A stretch of DNA of 64,000 nucleotides from Flagellimonas sp947499585 (GTDB taxonomy: Bacteria > Bacteroidota > Bacteroidia > Flavobacteriales > Flavobacteriaceae): assembly GCF_044596045.1 (NCBI RefSeq), contig NZ_CP138995.1:1984001-2048000 (forward strand). Reading direction: 5' to 3'. Numbering within the stretch: the first letter of the stretch is position 1; every line of letters starts with the position of its first letter. The notes beneath the pieces were generated by a model. The model was not told the DNA's origin and did not search any database. It saw only the letters and a program-made list of their open reading frames with translations. Position numbers and translations under genes: made by a program. Below, one piece after another: positions 17,270 through 26,320 of the stretch.

Positions 17270-18659
17270 CGCCAAGTCTTTTTTGTTCCAATGCTTCTGC
17301 CAATCGCCTTTCAATAATGGGCTCTATGATTGTTTTTCTAGGTTGGATTTTTACAAAAGGGTAGAGTTCTAAATCATCCTTCATTCGATCCTGCGTATTT
17401 TGATATTTATTGGTGCCCACCAATGTTATTTCCTTGGTATTAAAAAGCTGCTGCTCTTTTTCGGCACTTTCTTTTATTTTTCGTTGAATAACGCCTTTTT
17501 TCAATTCGCTTAAAAACCCTCCGGAATTTTCAATCTGTTTAAAAAGCTCCAATGCTCTTTCAGCAAGCTGTTGGGTCAAAGACTCAATGTAATATGTTCC
17601 CTCTGCTGCTTTTGATATTTGATTGAAATAACTTTCTTCTTTTAGTAACAGCAATTGATTTCTAGCGATGCGTTCCCCAAATTCATTGTCTTTATGATAA
17701 ATGGCATCATACGTTAAATTCGTAACAGTATCCGCTCCTCCAAGTATAGCGGACATACATTCTGATGTTGTACGTAGCATGTTGACATTGTAGTCGTACA
17801 AAGTTTTGTTACGTTTGGAAGGAATCGCCATAATATGGCAATCATTCTCAATTCCATATTCGGTTATCAAGCTTTGCCATAACCATTTCAATGCTCTTAG
17901 TTTTGCTATTTCAAAGAAGTAATTCCCACTAACGGCAACTTTGAAAGTTATTGGGAAAGACCTCTCTACTGCGCTCGCGGTGGCATTGGAAAAATGGTTT
18001 AAGTATTCATTGGCGTGTGCTAAACCATATGCCAACTGTTGAACCATATTGGCTCCAGCGTTTTGGTAAATAGAAGTATCAACACTTATTGTGGCAATGC
18101 CTTTTTTTGTTGAAGTTAAGCTGTATATTTTTTCTAATAATAAATGGTCTTTTTCTAGGTTATGAAACCAATTTCCAGCCTTGGTAAGATTAGTGATTAA
18201 GTCAATATTAAGGTTGATCTTTGCCTTTTTTCCATCCGTGAATTCTAATAGATTTTTAATGGACTCAATATCTAAAAACTGAAAATTGAAATGGATTGGG
18301 ATATGTTCCAAGTCAATTTTGGAAAGTAACTCTTTAAAACCTACATTCTTATTTGGTATGGTAAAGACTATGCTTTCTGCCCCTCTTTTTAGGCAATCTA
18401 GAGCCTTGGTATTTGCCTTTTTAGAATCACCAACAAAAATAGTCTGAGCAATTTTCCAGTTATGGTCTTTAGGAAGTTTAAGGGTTTTTGCATTTTGTAA
18501 ATCTTCAGCATGGTAAAAAGGCTTCACCTTAATGCCTTCCAAGGATTCCCAAAGTAGAGTTTCGTTATAGTCCGCTCCCTTTAAATCGAATTGGATTTTC
18601 TGTTTCCATTGTTTTGCGGAAACCTCAGGAAATTCATCAAACAAACCTTGATCACTCAT
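17262..18659 (-). CDS. methylmalonyl-CoA mutase small subunit, lacking the B12 domain
   Basis: 465 residues related to the barrel part of the mutase: FPEVSAKQWKQKI at the start, SVDTSIYQNAGANMVQQLAYGLA, and RIARNQLLLLKEESYF toward the end. The classical small subunit is near 620-640 residues and keeps a degenerate B12 domain; this protein stops after the linker, so that domain is absent. It should act as the non-catalytic partner of the large subunit. It overlaps both neighbours, eight bases each with the septum protein gene and with the large-subunit gene, so the four genes form one transcript. Confidence 0.9.
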   Translation of the reverse strand: MSDQGLFDEFPEVSAKQWKQKIQFDLKGADYNETLLWESLEGIKVKPFYHAEDLQNAKTLKLPKDHNWKIAQTIFVGDSKKANTKALDCLKRGAESIVFTIPNKNVGFKELLSKIDLEHIPIHFNFQFLDIESIKNLLEFTDGKKAKINLNIDLITNLTKAGNWFHNLEKDHLLLEKIYSLTSTKKGIATISVDTSIYQNAGANMVQQLAYGLAHANEYLNHFSNATASAVERSFPITFKVAVSGNYFFEIAKLRALKWLWQSLITEYGIENDCHIMAIPSKRNKTLYDYNVNMLRTTSECMSAILGGADTVTNLTYDAIYHKDNEFGERIARNQLLLLKEESYFNQISKAAEGTYYIESLTQQLAERALELFKQIENSGGFLSELKKGVIQRKIKESAEKEQQLFNTKEITLVGTNKYQNTQDRMKDDLELYPFVKIQPRKTIIEPIIERRLAEALEQKRLGDE

Positions 18660-18984
18660 TCTTTTTTGTCTTTAAACTATCCTCGTACTCGATTAAGAAA
18701 ATCTCCTCATTTTCTTTCTTCATGTAAAACTTTTCACGTGCAAACTTTTCTAATTCGCTTTTGTCAGAAAGTTTTTCAAGAATCTCTTTATCCTTGTTTA
18801 TTTCTCCTTTTAAAAATTCTTTCTGTTTCTCTAATTTTTTGACCTCATTCCGCAACTCCAAATGTATCATCAAAGAATTGGTGTCAAAAAAAACCATCCA
18901 AATCACAAAAATGGTCAAAACCAAAACGTACATGTTGGTCATGACTTTAAACCACTTTTTATTTTTTAATTCTTTGAACCCCAT
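18652..18984 (-). CDS. FtsB/DivIC-like septum formation initiator
   Basis: 110 residues: a short cytoplasmic start, a membrane helix at about 15-33 (MYVLVLTIFVIWMVFF), then a coiled coil (RNEVKKLEKQKEFLKGEI) and the small globular end KFAREKFYMKKENEE that marks the FtsB/DivIC family. It would join FtsL and FtsQ at the division site on the periplasmic side. It lies three bases after udk and overlaps the mutase small-subunit gene, an order typical of flavobacteria. Confidence 0.88.
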   Translation of the reverse strand: MGFKELKNKKWFKVMTNMYVLVLTIFVIWMVFFDTNSLMIHLELRNEVKKLEKQKEFLKGEINKDKEILEKLSDKSELEKFAREKFYMKKENEEIFLIEYEDSLKTKKNE

Positions 18985-18987
18985 AGC

Positions 18988-19596
18988 TTAACCTAGTCTG
19001 TCATTTATAATGGTCCGCACCATATCTACGGCCACTGTGTTGTAATGGTTATTTGGGATAATAATGTCCGCAAATTCCTTAGACGGTTCTATAAACTGCT
19101 GATGCATTGGTTTTACAGCGGTTTGATATCTAGTCAATGCTTTTTCAAGGTCATGTCCACGTTCTTTTATATCGCGTTGCAATCTACGAATCAAACGTTC
19201 ATCCGAATCTGCATGAACGTAGATTTTTATGTCGAACATATTGCGTAGCTGCGGATTGCTCAAAACCAAGATGCCCTCAACAATCATAACCTTTCTCGGA
19301 GGTGTCAAAATGGTTTCTTCTAAACGCGTCTCTTCAACAAAAGAGTATATGGGCTTATTGATTGATTTCCCTTGCCTTAACTGCTCAAGATGGGAGATTA
19401 ACAAATCAAAATCTATGGAATTTGGGTGGTCAAAATTGACTTTTCCCCGCTCTTCTTTGGTCAAATGGGAAAGGTCATTGTAATAGGAATCTTGTGAAAT
19501 GACTCCCACTTCATTCTCTGGCAGTTCATCTACTATTTGATTAACCACAGTAGTTTTTCCGCACCCAGTACCACCGGCAATTCCTAAAATCAGCAT
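18988..19596 (-). CDS. udk: uridine kinase
   Basis: Phosphorylates uridine and cytidine in pyrimidine salvage. It has 202 residues, the standard length. The P-loop GGTGCGKT is at 8-15. SQDSYYNDLSHLTKEER is the nucleoside-binding region, FDHPNSIDFDLL follows, and the lid contains RLIRRLQRDIKERG. It is the first gene of the leftward unit with the septum protein and the mutase subunits and has its own promoter 18 to 46 bases upstream. Confidence 0.96.
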   Translation of the reverse strand: MLILGIAGGTGCGKTTVVNQIVDELPENEVGVISQDSYYNDLSHLTKEERGKVNFDHPNSIDFDLLISHLEQLRQGKSINKPIYSFVEETRLEETILTPPRKVMIVEGILVLSNPQLRNMFDIKIYVHADSDERLIRRLQRDIKERGHDLEKALTRYQTAVKPMHQQFIEPSKEFADIIIPNNHYNTVAVDMVRTIINDRLG

Positions 19597-19613
19597 AATG
19601 ATAATTTAAATCT

Positions 19614-19642
19614 CAAAAGTAAGCATTTGATAAGATTTGCAA
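19614..19642 (-). promoter_or_regulatory. promoter of the udk-mutase operon
   Basis: On the minus strand TTG (19642-19640) is followed after 18 bases by TACTTTTG (19621-19614), a full match to TAnnTTTG, ending 17 bases before the udk ATG. Confidence 0.55.
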
Positions 19643-19724
19643 TCTGCTAATATTCTTGCATAGTTAATGCCTATTTATAAAAAAATGAATGATGATTATC
19701 ATAAATCTTGAAAGTTTCTGGGAC

Positions 19725-19732
19725 TAGTTTTG
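19725..19732 (+). promoter_or_regulatory. -7 element upstream of the carboxylase genes
   Basis: TAGTTTTG fits TAnnTTTG, 57 bases before the ATG at 19790. The nearest upstream TTG (19708-19710) is 14 bases away, shorter than usual, so the full promoter is uncertain. Confidence 0.35.
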
Positions 19733-19789
19733 TATTGGATTAAGGCTTTAATCTTATATTTATCTAGATAACCTGTAACTACTGTTTTT

Positions 19790-20275
19790 ATGGAAAATTC
19801 CTATGTTATAAAGGTCAATGAAAACTTTGATTTTCAACTCTCCGAAGACGATATTTCCTCATTAGATATTTTAAAGACAAGCAGTGATACGCTGCACCTA
19901 CTAAAAAATGGCGTTTCTTACCATATTCAGATTGTAAAATCCGATTTTAACAATAGGCTTTATACAATTAAAGTAAATGGTAATGAGCATCAAATCTCGA
20001 TAGATGACCCTTTGGAGGTACTTATTAAAAAAATGGGTTTTGCCGTTAATGGAGCTAAAAATATAGATTCCATAGCAGCTCCAATGCCAGGTTTGATTCT
20101 GGATATTTTGGTTAAAGAGGGAGAAGAGGTAAAAGAAGATGGTCAATTATTGATTTTAGAAGCCATGAAAATGGAAAATATTATTACTTCACCTCGAAAT
20201 GGCTTCATTAAAAAGATTTCTGTAATAAAGGGCGAAGCGGTAGAAAAGAAACAATTACTGATTGAATTTCAATAG
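19790..20275 (+). CDS. biotin carboxyl carrier subunit of an acyl-CoA carboxylase
   Basis: 161 residues. The C-terminal half (about 93-161) is a biotinyl domain with the canonical EAMKMEN motif. Lys127 is the biotinylation site, and APMPGLILDI is the strand-turn before it. The N-terminal half matches the BT-like region seen in carriers of propionyl-CoA carboxylases rather than the Ala/Pro-rich linker of AccB. It swings carboxybiotin between the two following subunits, encoded 6 and then 5 bases downstream in the same operon. Confidence 0.93.
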   Translation: MENSYVIKVNENFDFQLSEDDISSLDILKTSSDTLHLLKNGVSYHIQIVKSDFNNRLYTIKVNGNEHQISIDDPLEVLIKKMGFAVNGAKNIDSIAAPMPGLILDILVKEGEEVKEDGQLLILEAMKMENIITSPRNGFIKKISVIKGEAVEKKQLLIEFQ

Positions 20276-20281
20276 TCAATT

Positions 20282-21724
20282 ATGAAAAAAATATTGGTTG
20301 CAAATCGCGGAGAAATTGCCTTACGGGTAATGAAAACCGCAAAGAAGATGGGAATAAGCACTGTAGCGGTATTTTCTAAAGCAGATAGAAATGCCCCGCA
20401 TGTTCGATTTGCAGACGAAGCAGTCTGCATTGGAGAAGCGCCATCCAATAAATCTTATTTGTTGGGAGATAAAATCATTGAAGTAGCCTTAAAGCTAAAT
20501 GTTGATGGAATCCATCCTGGATATGGTTTTTTAAGTGAGAATGCGGATTTTGCAGAAGCGGTTGAAAAGAATGGACTGACCTTTATTGGTCCAAAATCCA
20601 AGGCCATACGGATAATGGGTAGTAAACTTGCCGCTAAAGAGGCAGTAAAGGCATATAATATTCCCATGGTGCCAGGCATTGATGAGGCCATAACAGATGT
20701 TGCCAAAGCCCATGAAATTGCAAATGAGATTGGATACCCAGTTTTAATAAAAGCTTCCGCTGGTGGAGGTGGAAAGGGTATGCGAATTGTAGAAAAGGAA
20801 GCAAATTTAGAATCCCAAATGGAACGGGCAATTAGTGAAGCTACTTCTGCCTTTGGGGATGGTTCTGTTTTTGTAGAAAAATATGTGACTTCTCCAAGGC
20901 ATATTGAGATTCAAGTGATGGCAGATACCCATGGCAATGTGTTGCACTTTTTTGAACGGGAATGCAGTATCCAAAGACGTCATCAAAAGGTTGTGGAAGA
21001 GGCCCCGTCTTCTATTTTAACACCTGAACTAAGGAATGCAATGGGGGTAGCGGCAACTAAGGTTGCTGAAGCTTGTGATTATGTGGGGGCGGGTACAGTG
21101 GAGTTTTTAATGGATGCCGATTTAAACTTCTACTTTTTAGAAATGAATACAAGATTACAGGTAGAACACCCAGTTACAGAATTAATTTCTGGAGTTGATT
21201 TGGTGGAGCTGCAGATAAAAGTGGCTAGGGGGGAAGAACTGCCCTTAAAACAAGAAGATTTAAAGATACAGGGCCATGCTATGGAGTTGCGGGTTTATGC
21301 AGAAGACCCTCTGAACGATTTCTTGCCTAGTGTAGGTAATTTGGAAGTTTATAGGTTACCAGTGGGAGAAGGAATTAGGGTAGATAATGGTTTTGAAGAA
21401 GGAATGGATATTCCAATTTATTATGACCCCATGCTTTCAAAATTGATTACGTATGGTGAAACGAGGGAAGAGGCGATTGAATTAATACTTGATGCTATTC
21501 AGAATTATAAAATTAAGGGAGTACAGACCACATTGCCTTTTGGCACTTTTGTTTTTAAACATGATGCGTTTAGGTCTGGAAATTTTGACACACATTTTGT
21601 AAAAGATTATTATTCTCCGGAAATCCTGAAACAAAAAAACACGGATGAGGCAGAAATAGCAGCTATGATTGCATTGCACCAATACCTTGAAGATCAAAAA
21701 ATAGTAAAATTACCATCAAACTAA
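20282..21724 (+). CDS. biotin carboxylase subunit of an acyl-CoA carboxylase
   Basis: 480 residues with the complete biotin carboxylase fold: KKILVANRGEIALRV at the start, the ATP-grasp glycine loop ASAGGGGKGMRIV near 160, ERECSIQRRHQK, EMNTRLQVEHPVTE near 290 and the C-terminal domain with MELRVYAEDP. It carboxylates the biotin on the carrier subunit using ATP and bicarbonate. Its length, slightly above AccC (about 450), and its linkage to a propionyl-CoA-type carboxyltransferase support a role in propionyl-CoA carboxylation, but acetyl-CoA is not excluded. Confidence 0.94.
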   Translation: MKKILVANRGEIALRVMKTAKKMGISTVAVFSKADRNAPHVRFADEAVCIGEAPSNKSYLLGDKIIEVALKLNVDGIHPGYGFLSENADFAEAVEKNGLTFIGPKSKAIRIMGSKLAAKEAVKAYNIPMVPGIDEAITDVAKAHEIANEIGYPVLIKASAGGGGKGMRIVEKEANLESQMERAISEATSAFGDGSVFVEKYVTSPRHIEIQVMADTHGNVLHFFERECSIQRRHQKVVEEAPSSILTPELRNAMGVAATKVAEACDYVGAGTVEFLMDADLNFYFLEMNTRLQVEHPVTELISGVDLVELQIKVARGEELPLKQEDLKIQGHAMELRVYAEDPLNDFLPSVGNLEVYRLPVGEGIRVDNGFEEGMDIPIYYDPMLSKLITYGETREEAIELILDAIQNYKIKGVQTTLPFGTFVFKHDAFRSGNFDTHFVKDYYSPEILKQKNTDEAEIAAMIALHQYLEDQKIVKLPSN

Positions 21725-21729
21725 TTCGT

Positions 21730-23271
21730 ATGGATTCCAAAATAAAGATTTTAAAGGACAAAGTAGCTCAAGCCCATTTAGGTGGAGGTGAAAAACGAAT
21801 TGAAAAGCAACATCAAAAGAAAAAATTAACTGCGAGGGAGCGAGTCCAATATTTGTTGGATGAAGGCTCTTTTGAAGAAATGGGCATCTTGGTTACCCAC
21901 CGTACCACAGATTTTGGTATGGAAAAGGAAATCTATTATGGGGATGGTGTTGTAACAGGTTATGGAACTATTAATGGACGATTGGTCTATGTTTATGCCC
22001 AAGACTTTACCGTTTTTGGAGGTGCATTGTCTGAAACCCATGCTGAAAAAATATGTAAAATCATGGATTTGGCCATGAAAGTGGGCGCGCCAATCATTGG
22101 ATTGAATGATTCCGGAGGAGCCAGAATACAAGAAGGAGTTAGGTCTCTTGGTGGGTATGCCGATATTTTTTATAGAAATGTACAAGCATCAGGAGTAGTC
22201 CCTCAGATATCTGCAGTAATGGGGCCATGTGCAGGTGGGGCTGTGTATTCGCCAGCAATGACTGATTTTATTGTGATGGTAGAGGAAACCAGTTACATGT
22301 TTGTTACCGGACCCAATGTGGTAAAAACGGTAACAAATGAAGAGGTTACATCTGAAGAATTGGGAGGTGCCAGTGCACATGCGGTAAAATCTGGAGTTGC
22401 TCATAAAACCTCTTCCAATGATGCTATATGCTTGGATGATATTAGAAACTTGTTGGACTATTTGCCTCAAAACAATACGGAATTACCAAAATTAAAGCCA
22501 TATGCTTTAGGAGATGAGGTAAGGGAGGAACTTTCGGGTATGGTGCCTGATAATCCTAACAAGCCATATAATATGCATGATGTAATCAATGGGATTATTG
22601 ATAGCGATACTTTTTATGAAATCCATAAAGACTATGCTGAAAATATAATAGTTGGTTTTGCACGATTAGGAGGTAGAAGTATTGGCATCATTGCTAACCA
22701 GCCCATGTTTTTGGCAGGGGTATTAGGAGTACAAAGCTCAAGAAAAGCGGCCCGTTTTACTCGATTTTGCGACGCCTTTAATATTCCGTTGCTGGTTTTG
22801 GTGGATGTTCCTGGTTTCTTACCTGGTACAGATCAAGAGTGGAACGGTATTATCATGCATGGAGCCAAACTTTTGTATGCCTTGAGTGAAGCAACTGTAC
22901 CGCGAGTTACAGTCATTACTAGAAAAGCATATGGTGGTGCTTACGACGTAATGAATTCTAAACATATTGGAGCAGATTTCAATTTTGCATGGCCCAATGC
23001 GGAGATAGCGGTTATGGGGGCAAAAGGAGCTAGTGAGATTATTTTTAGGCGAGAAATTGCAGCTGCAGAAGACTCAGTAGAAAAATTAGCTGAAAAAGAA
23101 GCTGAGTATGCGGAAAAATTTGCAAACCCATATAGAGCAGCGCAAAGAGGGTTCATAGATGAAGTAATACTTCCTAAAAATACCAGAAGAAAACTATTGA
23201 AAGCTTTTGCTATGTTAGAGAATAAGAAAGTACAGGCTCCAAAGAAAAAGCACGGGAATATTCCGCTTTGA
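21730..23271 (+). CDS. carboxyltransferase (beta) subunit, propionyl-CoA carboxylase type
   Basis: 513 residues of a fused carboxyltransferase with both crotonase-like halves. The N-terminal half has KLTARERVQYLLDEGSF and NDSGGARIQEGV, then GPCAGGAVYSPAMTDF. The C-terminal half has VDVPGFLPGTDQEWNGII, KAYGGAYDVM and MGAKGASEI. The overall form (about 510-530 residues) is that of PccB or methylmalonyl-CoA decarboxylase alpha. Since carrier and biotin carboxylase genes precede it and no sodium-pump beta subunit is near, propionyl-CoA carboxylase is the better reading. The product feeds the mutase encoded to the left. Confidence 0.93.
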   Translation: MDSKIKILKDKVAQAHLGGGEKRIEKQHQKKKLTARERVQYLLDEGSFEEMGILVTHRTTDFGMEKEIYYGDGVVTGYGTINGRLVYVYAQDFTVFGGALSETHAEKICKIMDLAMKVGAPIIGLNDSGGARIQEGVRSLGGYADIFYRNVQASGVVPQISAVMGPCAGGAVYSPAMTDFIVMVEETSYMFVTGPNVVKTVTNEEVTSEELGGASAHAVKSGVAHKTSSNDAICLDDIRNLLDYLPQNNTELPKLKPYALGDEVREELSGMVPDNPNKPYNMHDVINGIIDSDTFYEIHKDYAENIIVGFARLGGRSIGIIANQPMFLAGVLGVQSSRKAARFTRFCDAFNIPLLVLVDVPGFLPGTDQEWNGIIMHGAKLLYALSEATVPRVTVITRKAYGGAYDVMNSKHIGADFNFAWPNAEIAVMGAKGASEIIFRREIAAAEDSVEKLAEKEAEYAEKFANPYRAAQRGFIDEVILPKNTRRKLLKAFAMLENKKVQAPKKKHGNIPL

Positions 23272-23355
23272 TCTACTAGTGTTTCTAGGTGCAGGAATTG
23301 TATAAATATAATACAAATACCTTCTAAAAAGCTTCACCACTTATCTGGGTATGCC

Positions 23356-23363
23356 TAGTTTTG
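23356..23363 (+). promoter_or_regulatory. -7 element very close to the MFS start
   Basis: TAGTTTTG matches TAnnTTTG and ends four bases before the ATG at 23368, so the transcript would be almost leaderless. No TTG at the expected distance is visible, so this may be chance. Confidence 0.3.
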
Positions 23364-23367
23364 CAGA

Positions 23368-24576
23368 ATGCAAAAAGAAACCCAGAAACCTAATTTTGAG
23401 TTTATAGCATTGATGGCTGCATTGATGTCAATCGTAGCACTGGCAATTGATGCTATTTTACCTGCGCTATCAAATATTGGAGTGGCCATAAATAGTTTGG
23501 ACCCCATAGATCACCAATTGTTGATCACCATGATTTTTTTGGGACTTGGAGTAGGTCAACTATTTTTTGGACCATTATCTGATAGTTATGGCAGAAAACC
23601 AATGGTTTATTTGGGTTTTACTTTATTTGTTATAGCAAGTATGATTTGCTTACTTGCCCCTTCTTTGGAAATAATGATTTTAGGTAGAATTTTACAGGGC
23701 GTTGGCCTTTCAGGACCAAGAACCCTGGCCATATCTATTATTAGGGACACTTATAAAGGAGATTATATGGCCAAAGTAATGTCTTTTGTGGTTGCCTTCT
23801 TCATTTTAATACCAGTTGTTGCGCCAGCTATAGGGAAGATTATTCTCGACAATTTTGGATGGAAAGCGATTTTTTATGTTCAATTGGTTTTTGGGCTCAT
23901 CGTTTGTTTTTGGTTTTGGAAAAGACAAGCTGAAACACTTCGTCCAGAATATAAGATTCCAATCTCTAGTAGCGTGTTCATTGATGGAGCAAGGGAATTT
24001 TTAAAGTACAGGGAAACCATTATTTATACCTTAATGTCAGGTATGGTAACTGGAGCTTTTTTGGTGTATTTAAGTGCGGCACAGCATGTTTTTGAAAATC
24101 AATATGGTTTGAAAGAGGCGTTCCCTTATATTTTTGCCGGACTGGCAATTTCTATTGGACTTTCAACATTGTTAAACGGTACGTTGGTAATGAAGTTTGG
24201 CATGCGCAAACTATCACGGTTGGCACTTATTGGTTTTTGTGCCATTGCAATCATGTACTCCCTTCTATTTTGGAATTCCCCTAACCCCAGTATCTTTGTT
24301 TTGGTCGGTTTTCTTTCGGCACAGTTCTTCTGCTTAGGTTTTATGTGGGGAAATTACCGCTCTATTGCTATGGAACCAATAGGTCATATAGCAGGTATTG
24401 GTGCAGCCATTAATGGTTTTGTTTCAACCTTGTTGGCCATACCTATTGCCACGTTTATAGGAGATTTTGTGCAAGATAGTGTTTGGCCACTCTTTGCCGG
24501 TTTGGCTATCTGTGGCCTACTTTCATTATTTACTTTGATGATGGTTAAAAAGCCAAAAAGAGTTGCTGCAGCTTAG
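23368..24576 (+). CDS. Bcr/CflA-type MFS efflux transporter
   Basis: 402 residues with about 12 membrane helices. The first half shows the motif GPLSDSYGRKPM between helices 2 and 3 (near 70) and the ILQGVGLSGPRTLAISIIRD segment characteristic of the Bcr/CflA branch, followed by the RDTYKGD loop. It likely exports a drug or small organic molecule in exchange for protons; the substrate is unknown. It stands alone between the carboxylase operon and the convergent anmK gene, overlapping anmK by four bases at the stop codons. Confidence 0.88.
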   Translation: MQKETQKPNFEFIALMAALMSIVALAIDAILPALSNIGVAINSLDPIDHQLLITMIFLGLGVGQLFFGPLSDSYGRKPMVYLGFTLFVIASMICLLAPSLEIMILGRILQGVGLSGPRTLAISIIRDTYKGDYMAKVMSFVVAFFILIPVVAPAIGKIILDNFGWKAIFYVQLVFGLIVCFWFWKRQAETLRPEYKIPISSSVFIDGAREFLKYRETIIYTLMSGMVTGAFLVYLSAAQHVFENQYGLKEAFPYIFAGLAISIGLSTLLNGTLVMKFGMRKLSRLALIGFCAIAIMYSLLFWNSPNPSIFVLVGFLSAQFFCLGFMWGNYRSIAMEPIGHIAGIGAAINGFVSTLLAIPIATFIGDFVQDSVWPLFAGLAICGLLSLFTLMMVKKPKRVAAA

Positions 24577-25655
24577 TTGTTTTCAGGAAAAAAAACTTCC
24601 CCGCTACATGAATCTTCTGTTGCTCCTGTTACTGAGCTCAACACATTGACTTTATCTTCCAAACGAAGTACTCCCATTAAAGCAAAAACTAATGCTTCCT
24701 TGAATGCGATCAATGTTTTAGAAAGAATGATGATATCTATTGATGCCCCAAGCTTTTCTTGAAGAGTGTCCATAAAAAAATGATTTAAAGCCCCGCCTCC
24801 GGCAACGAATAATTTGCTACGCGGTTTTGTGGCATGTTTATGGACTTCTATTGCAATTTGTTCGCAATTATGATGAATAAATGTATGGAGTAAATTAATG
24901 TGGGAAGCACCCGAATTTTCAATCAATGGAACAATTTGTTCAGTAAACAGCTCGTAACCTGTAGATTTGGGATAAGGCAACTTATAATATTCTAATTGAT
25001 TAAGCTTTCTAGCTAGTGGTTTATCTACCCTTCCGCTTCTGGCCAATTTACCTCCCTCATCATAAGCCAATCCCATTTTTTGAGTAACATAATTTAAAGG
25101 CATGTTGGCCATACCAATATCATATGCGATGCTTTCTCCATTTTTATCAAAAGAAATGTTACTTATTCCTCCCAAATTCAAGCAAAAATCATAATCATGA
25201 AATAACAATCGATCACCAATCGGGACCAAAGGAGCACCTTGTCCTCCCAAGGAAACATCTTTGCTTCTAAAATCGCATACAACTTGTTTTTCGCTGGTAT
25301 CTGCTAATAACTGTCCATCTCCCAATTGAAAAGTAAAACCATCTTCTGGTCTATGGTGCGATGTATGTCCGTGGCTCGCTATAAAATCAACTTGTAAATT
25401 GTGTTCCTCAATAAAACTTTTAGCTTGTTCACCCAGCCAAACACCATAATCTTTATGTAATTGATCATGATTTTCTTCAGATAGATGAATAGCATTTTTA
25501 AGATAGTCCCGCATTTTTTCGGTATAATGGACATCTCTAGTGTTTTCTATGGAAAACTCCCAATTACCATTGCTTTGCCAAAGATGGCAATAGGCTAAAT
25601 CCAACCCATCTAATGAAGTACCGGACATTAACCCTAGAACCTTATATTTTTTCAT
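24573..25655 (-). CDS. anmK: anhydro-N-acetylmuramic acid kinase
   Basis: Cleaves the 1,6-anhydro ring of anhydro-MurNAc and phosphorylates it to MurNAc-6-phosphate. It has 360 residues, near the family norm of 370. Marker segments are GLMSGTSLDGLD at 8-19, ASHGHTSHHRPEDGFTFQLG, DFRSKDVSLGGQGAPLVP with the catalytic Asp region, and NLGGISNISF. It is the last gene of the leftward set yddW-like, GNAT, ampG-like, nagZ-like, methyltransferase, anmK. Its product is the substrate of MurQ encoded about 14 kb to the right. It starts one base inside the methyltransferase stop. Confidence 0.96.
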   Translation of the reverse strand: MKKYKVLGLMSGTSLDGLDLAYCHLWQSNGNWEFSIENTRDVHYTEKMRDYLKNAIHLSEENHDQLHKDYGVWLGEQAKSFIEEHNLQVDFIASHGHTSHHRPEDGFTFQLGDGQLLADTSEKQVVCDFRSKDVSLGGQGAPLVPIGDRLLFHDYDFCLNLGGISNISFDKNGESIAYDIGMANMPLNYVTQKMGLAYDEGGKLARSGRVDKPLARKLNQLEYYKLPYPKSTGYELFTEQIVPLIENSGASHINLLHTFIHHNCEQIAIEVHKHATKPRSKLFVAGGGALNHFFMDTLQEKLGASIDIIILSKTLIAFKEALVFALMGVLRLEDKVNVLSSVTGATEDSCSGEVFFPENN

Positions 25656-26320
25656 TATAGTTTTTTGATTTTAATGATTAATGAAATAGGCTTTTCATCG
25701 TCATTCAATACCTCCTGAAAATTTACCTTCACCTTTTCAAGAGATCCAAGTATTTCCAACCAATTTTCAAAAGTTCTTGCATACCAAGAATGACCGTCTT
25801 CAAAATTGCCTGGTAAGCCCTTCCAAGCGTCGGTTAACCACTGACTTTTATATGCAAGTCCACTTTGTATTAAGAAAAATGGGTGCAAGGTTTGAATTAT
25901 AATGTATCCATTGTGAGAAATGGACTTTAACGTGTTTTCCAAAAGTTTTTGGAGGCCATCCTCCAAATACAGACAAAAGTTAAAAACAGCGGCATCAAAA
26001 GGAGCATGTGGTATAGGGTTACCTTCTATTATATCCTCAAAAGTGAATACGTGATAATCTCCTGAATCTTTTTTTTTGGCTTCCGCAATAAGGTCTTCTA
26101 TAGCATCAAACCCAACAGTATGGAATCCCATTCTGCTTATTTCTCTTGTGAGCCAGCCTTCTCCACATCCAATATCGGCGAACTTCTCACAATTGAGACT
26201 GGCAACAGTTTTCAAAATTGCTTTATTGGTGAATTTTCTAGATGGAATCTGATTGTCCTGAATTACCTTAATCCATTCGGAAGCATTCTTTTCCCATGAT
26301 GAAATGATGTCCGTTTTCAT
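25655..26320 (-). CDS. class I SAM-dependent methyltransferase
   Basis: 221 residues with a Rossmann-type methyltransferase core: FADIGCGEGWLTREI (motif I) near 58, VGFDAIEDLI (motif II), and a motif IV region DAAVFNFCLYLED near 110. The start lies inside the nagZ-like gene by four bases and the stop overlaps anmK by one. The substrate is unknown; similarity is to small-molecule (UbiE/Tam-like) enzymes. Its consistent embedding in a muropeptide-sugar operon is curious, since methylation has no known step in that pathway. Confidence 0.83.
   Translation of the reverse strand: MKTDIISSWEKNASEWIKVIQDNQIPSRKFTNKAILKTVASLNCEKFADIGCGEGWLTREISRMGFHTVGFDAIEDLIAEAKKKDSGDYHVFTFEDIIEGNPIPHAPFDAAVFNFCLYLEDGLQKLLENTLKSISHNGYIIIQTLHPFFLIQSGLAYKSQWLTDAWKGLPGNFEDGHSWYARTFENWLEILGSLEKVKVNFQEVLNDDEKPISLIIKIKKL

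Noticed and set aside
18727..18742. parS-like sequence TTTTCACGTGCAAAC in the septum-protein gene
   Set aside because: Only about 11 of 16 positions match the usual parS palindrome, and another partial match exists far away near 37,434. Neither is good enough to call, even with parAB nearby.
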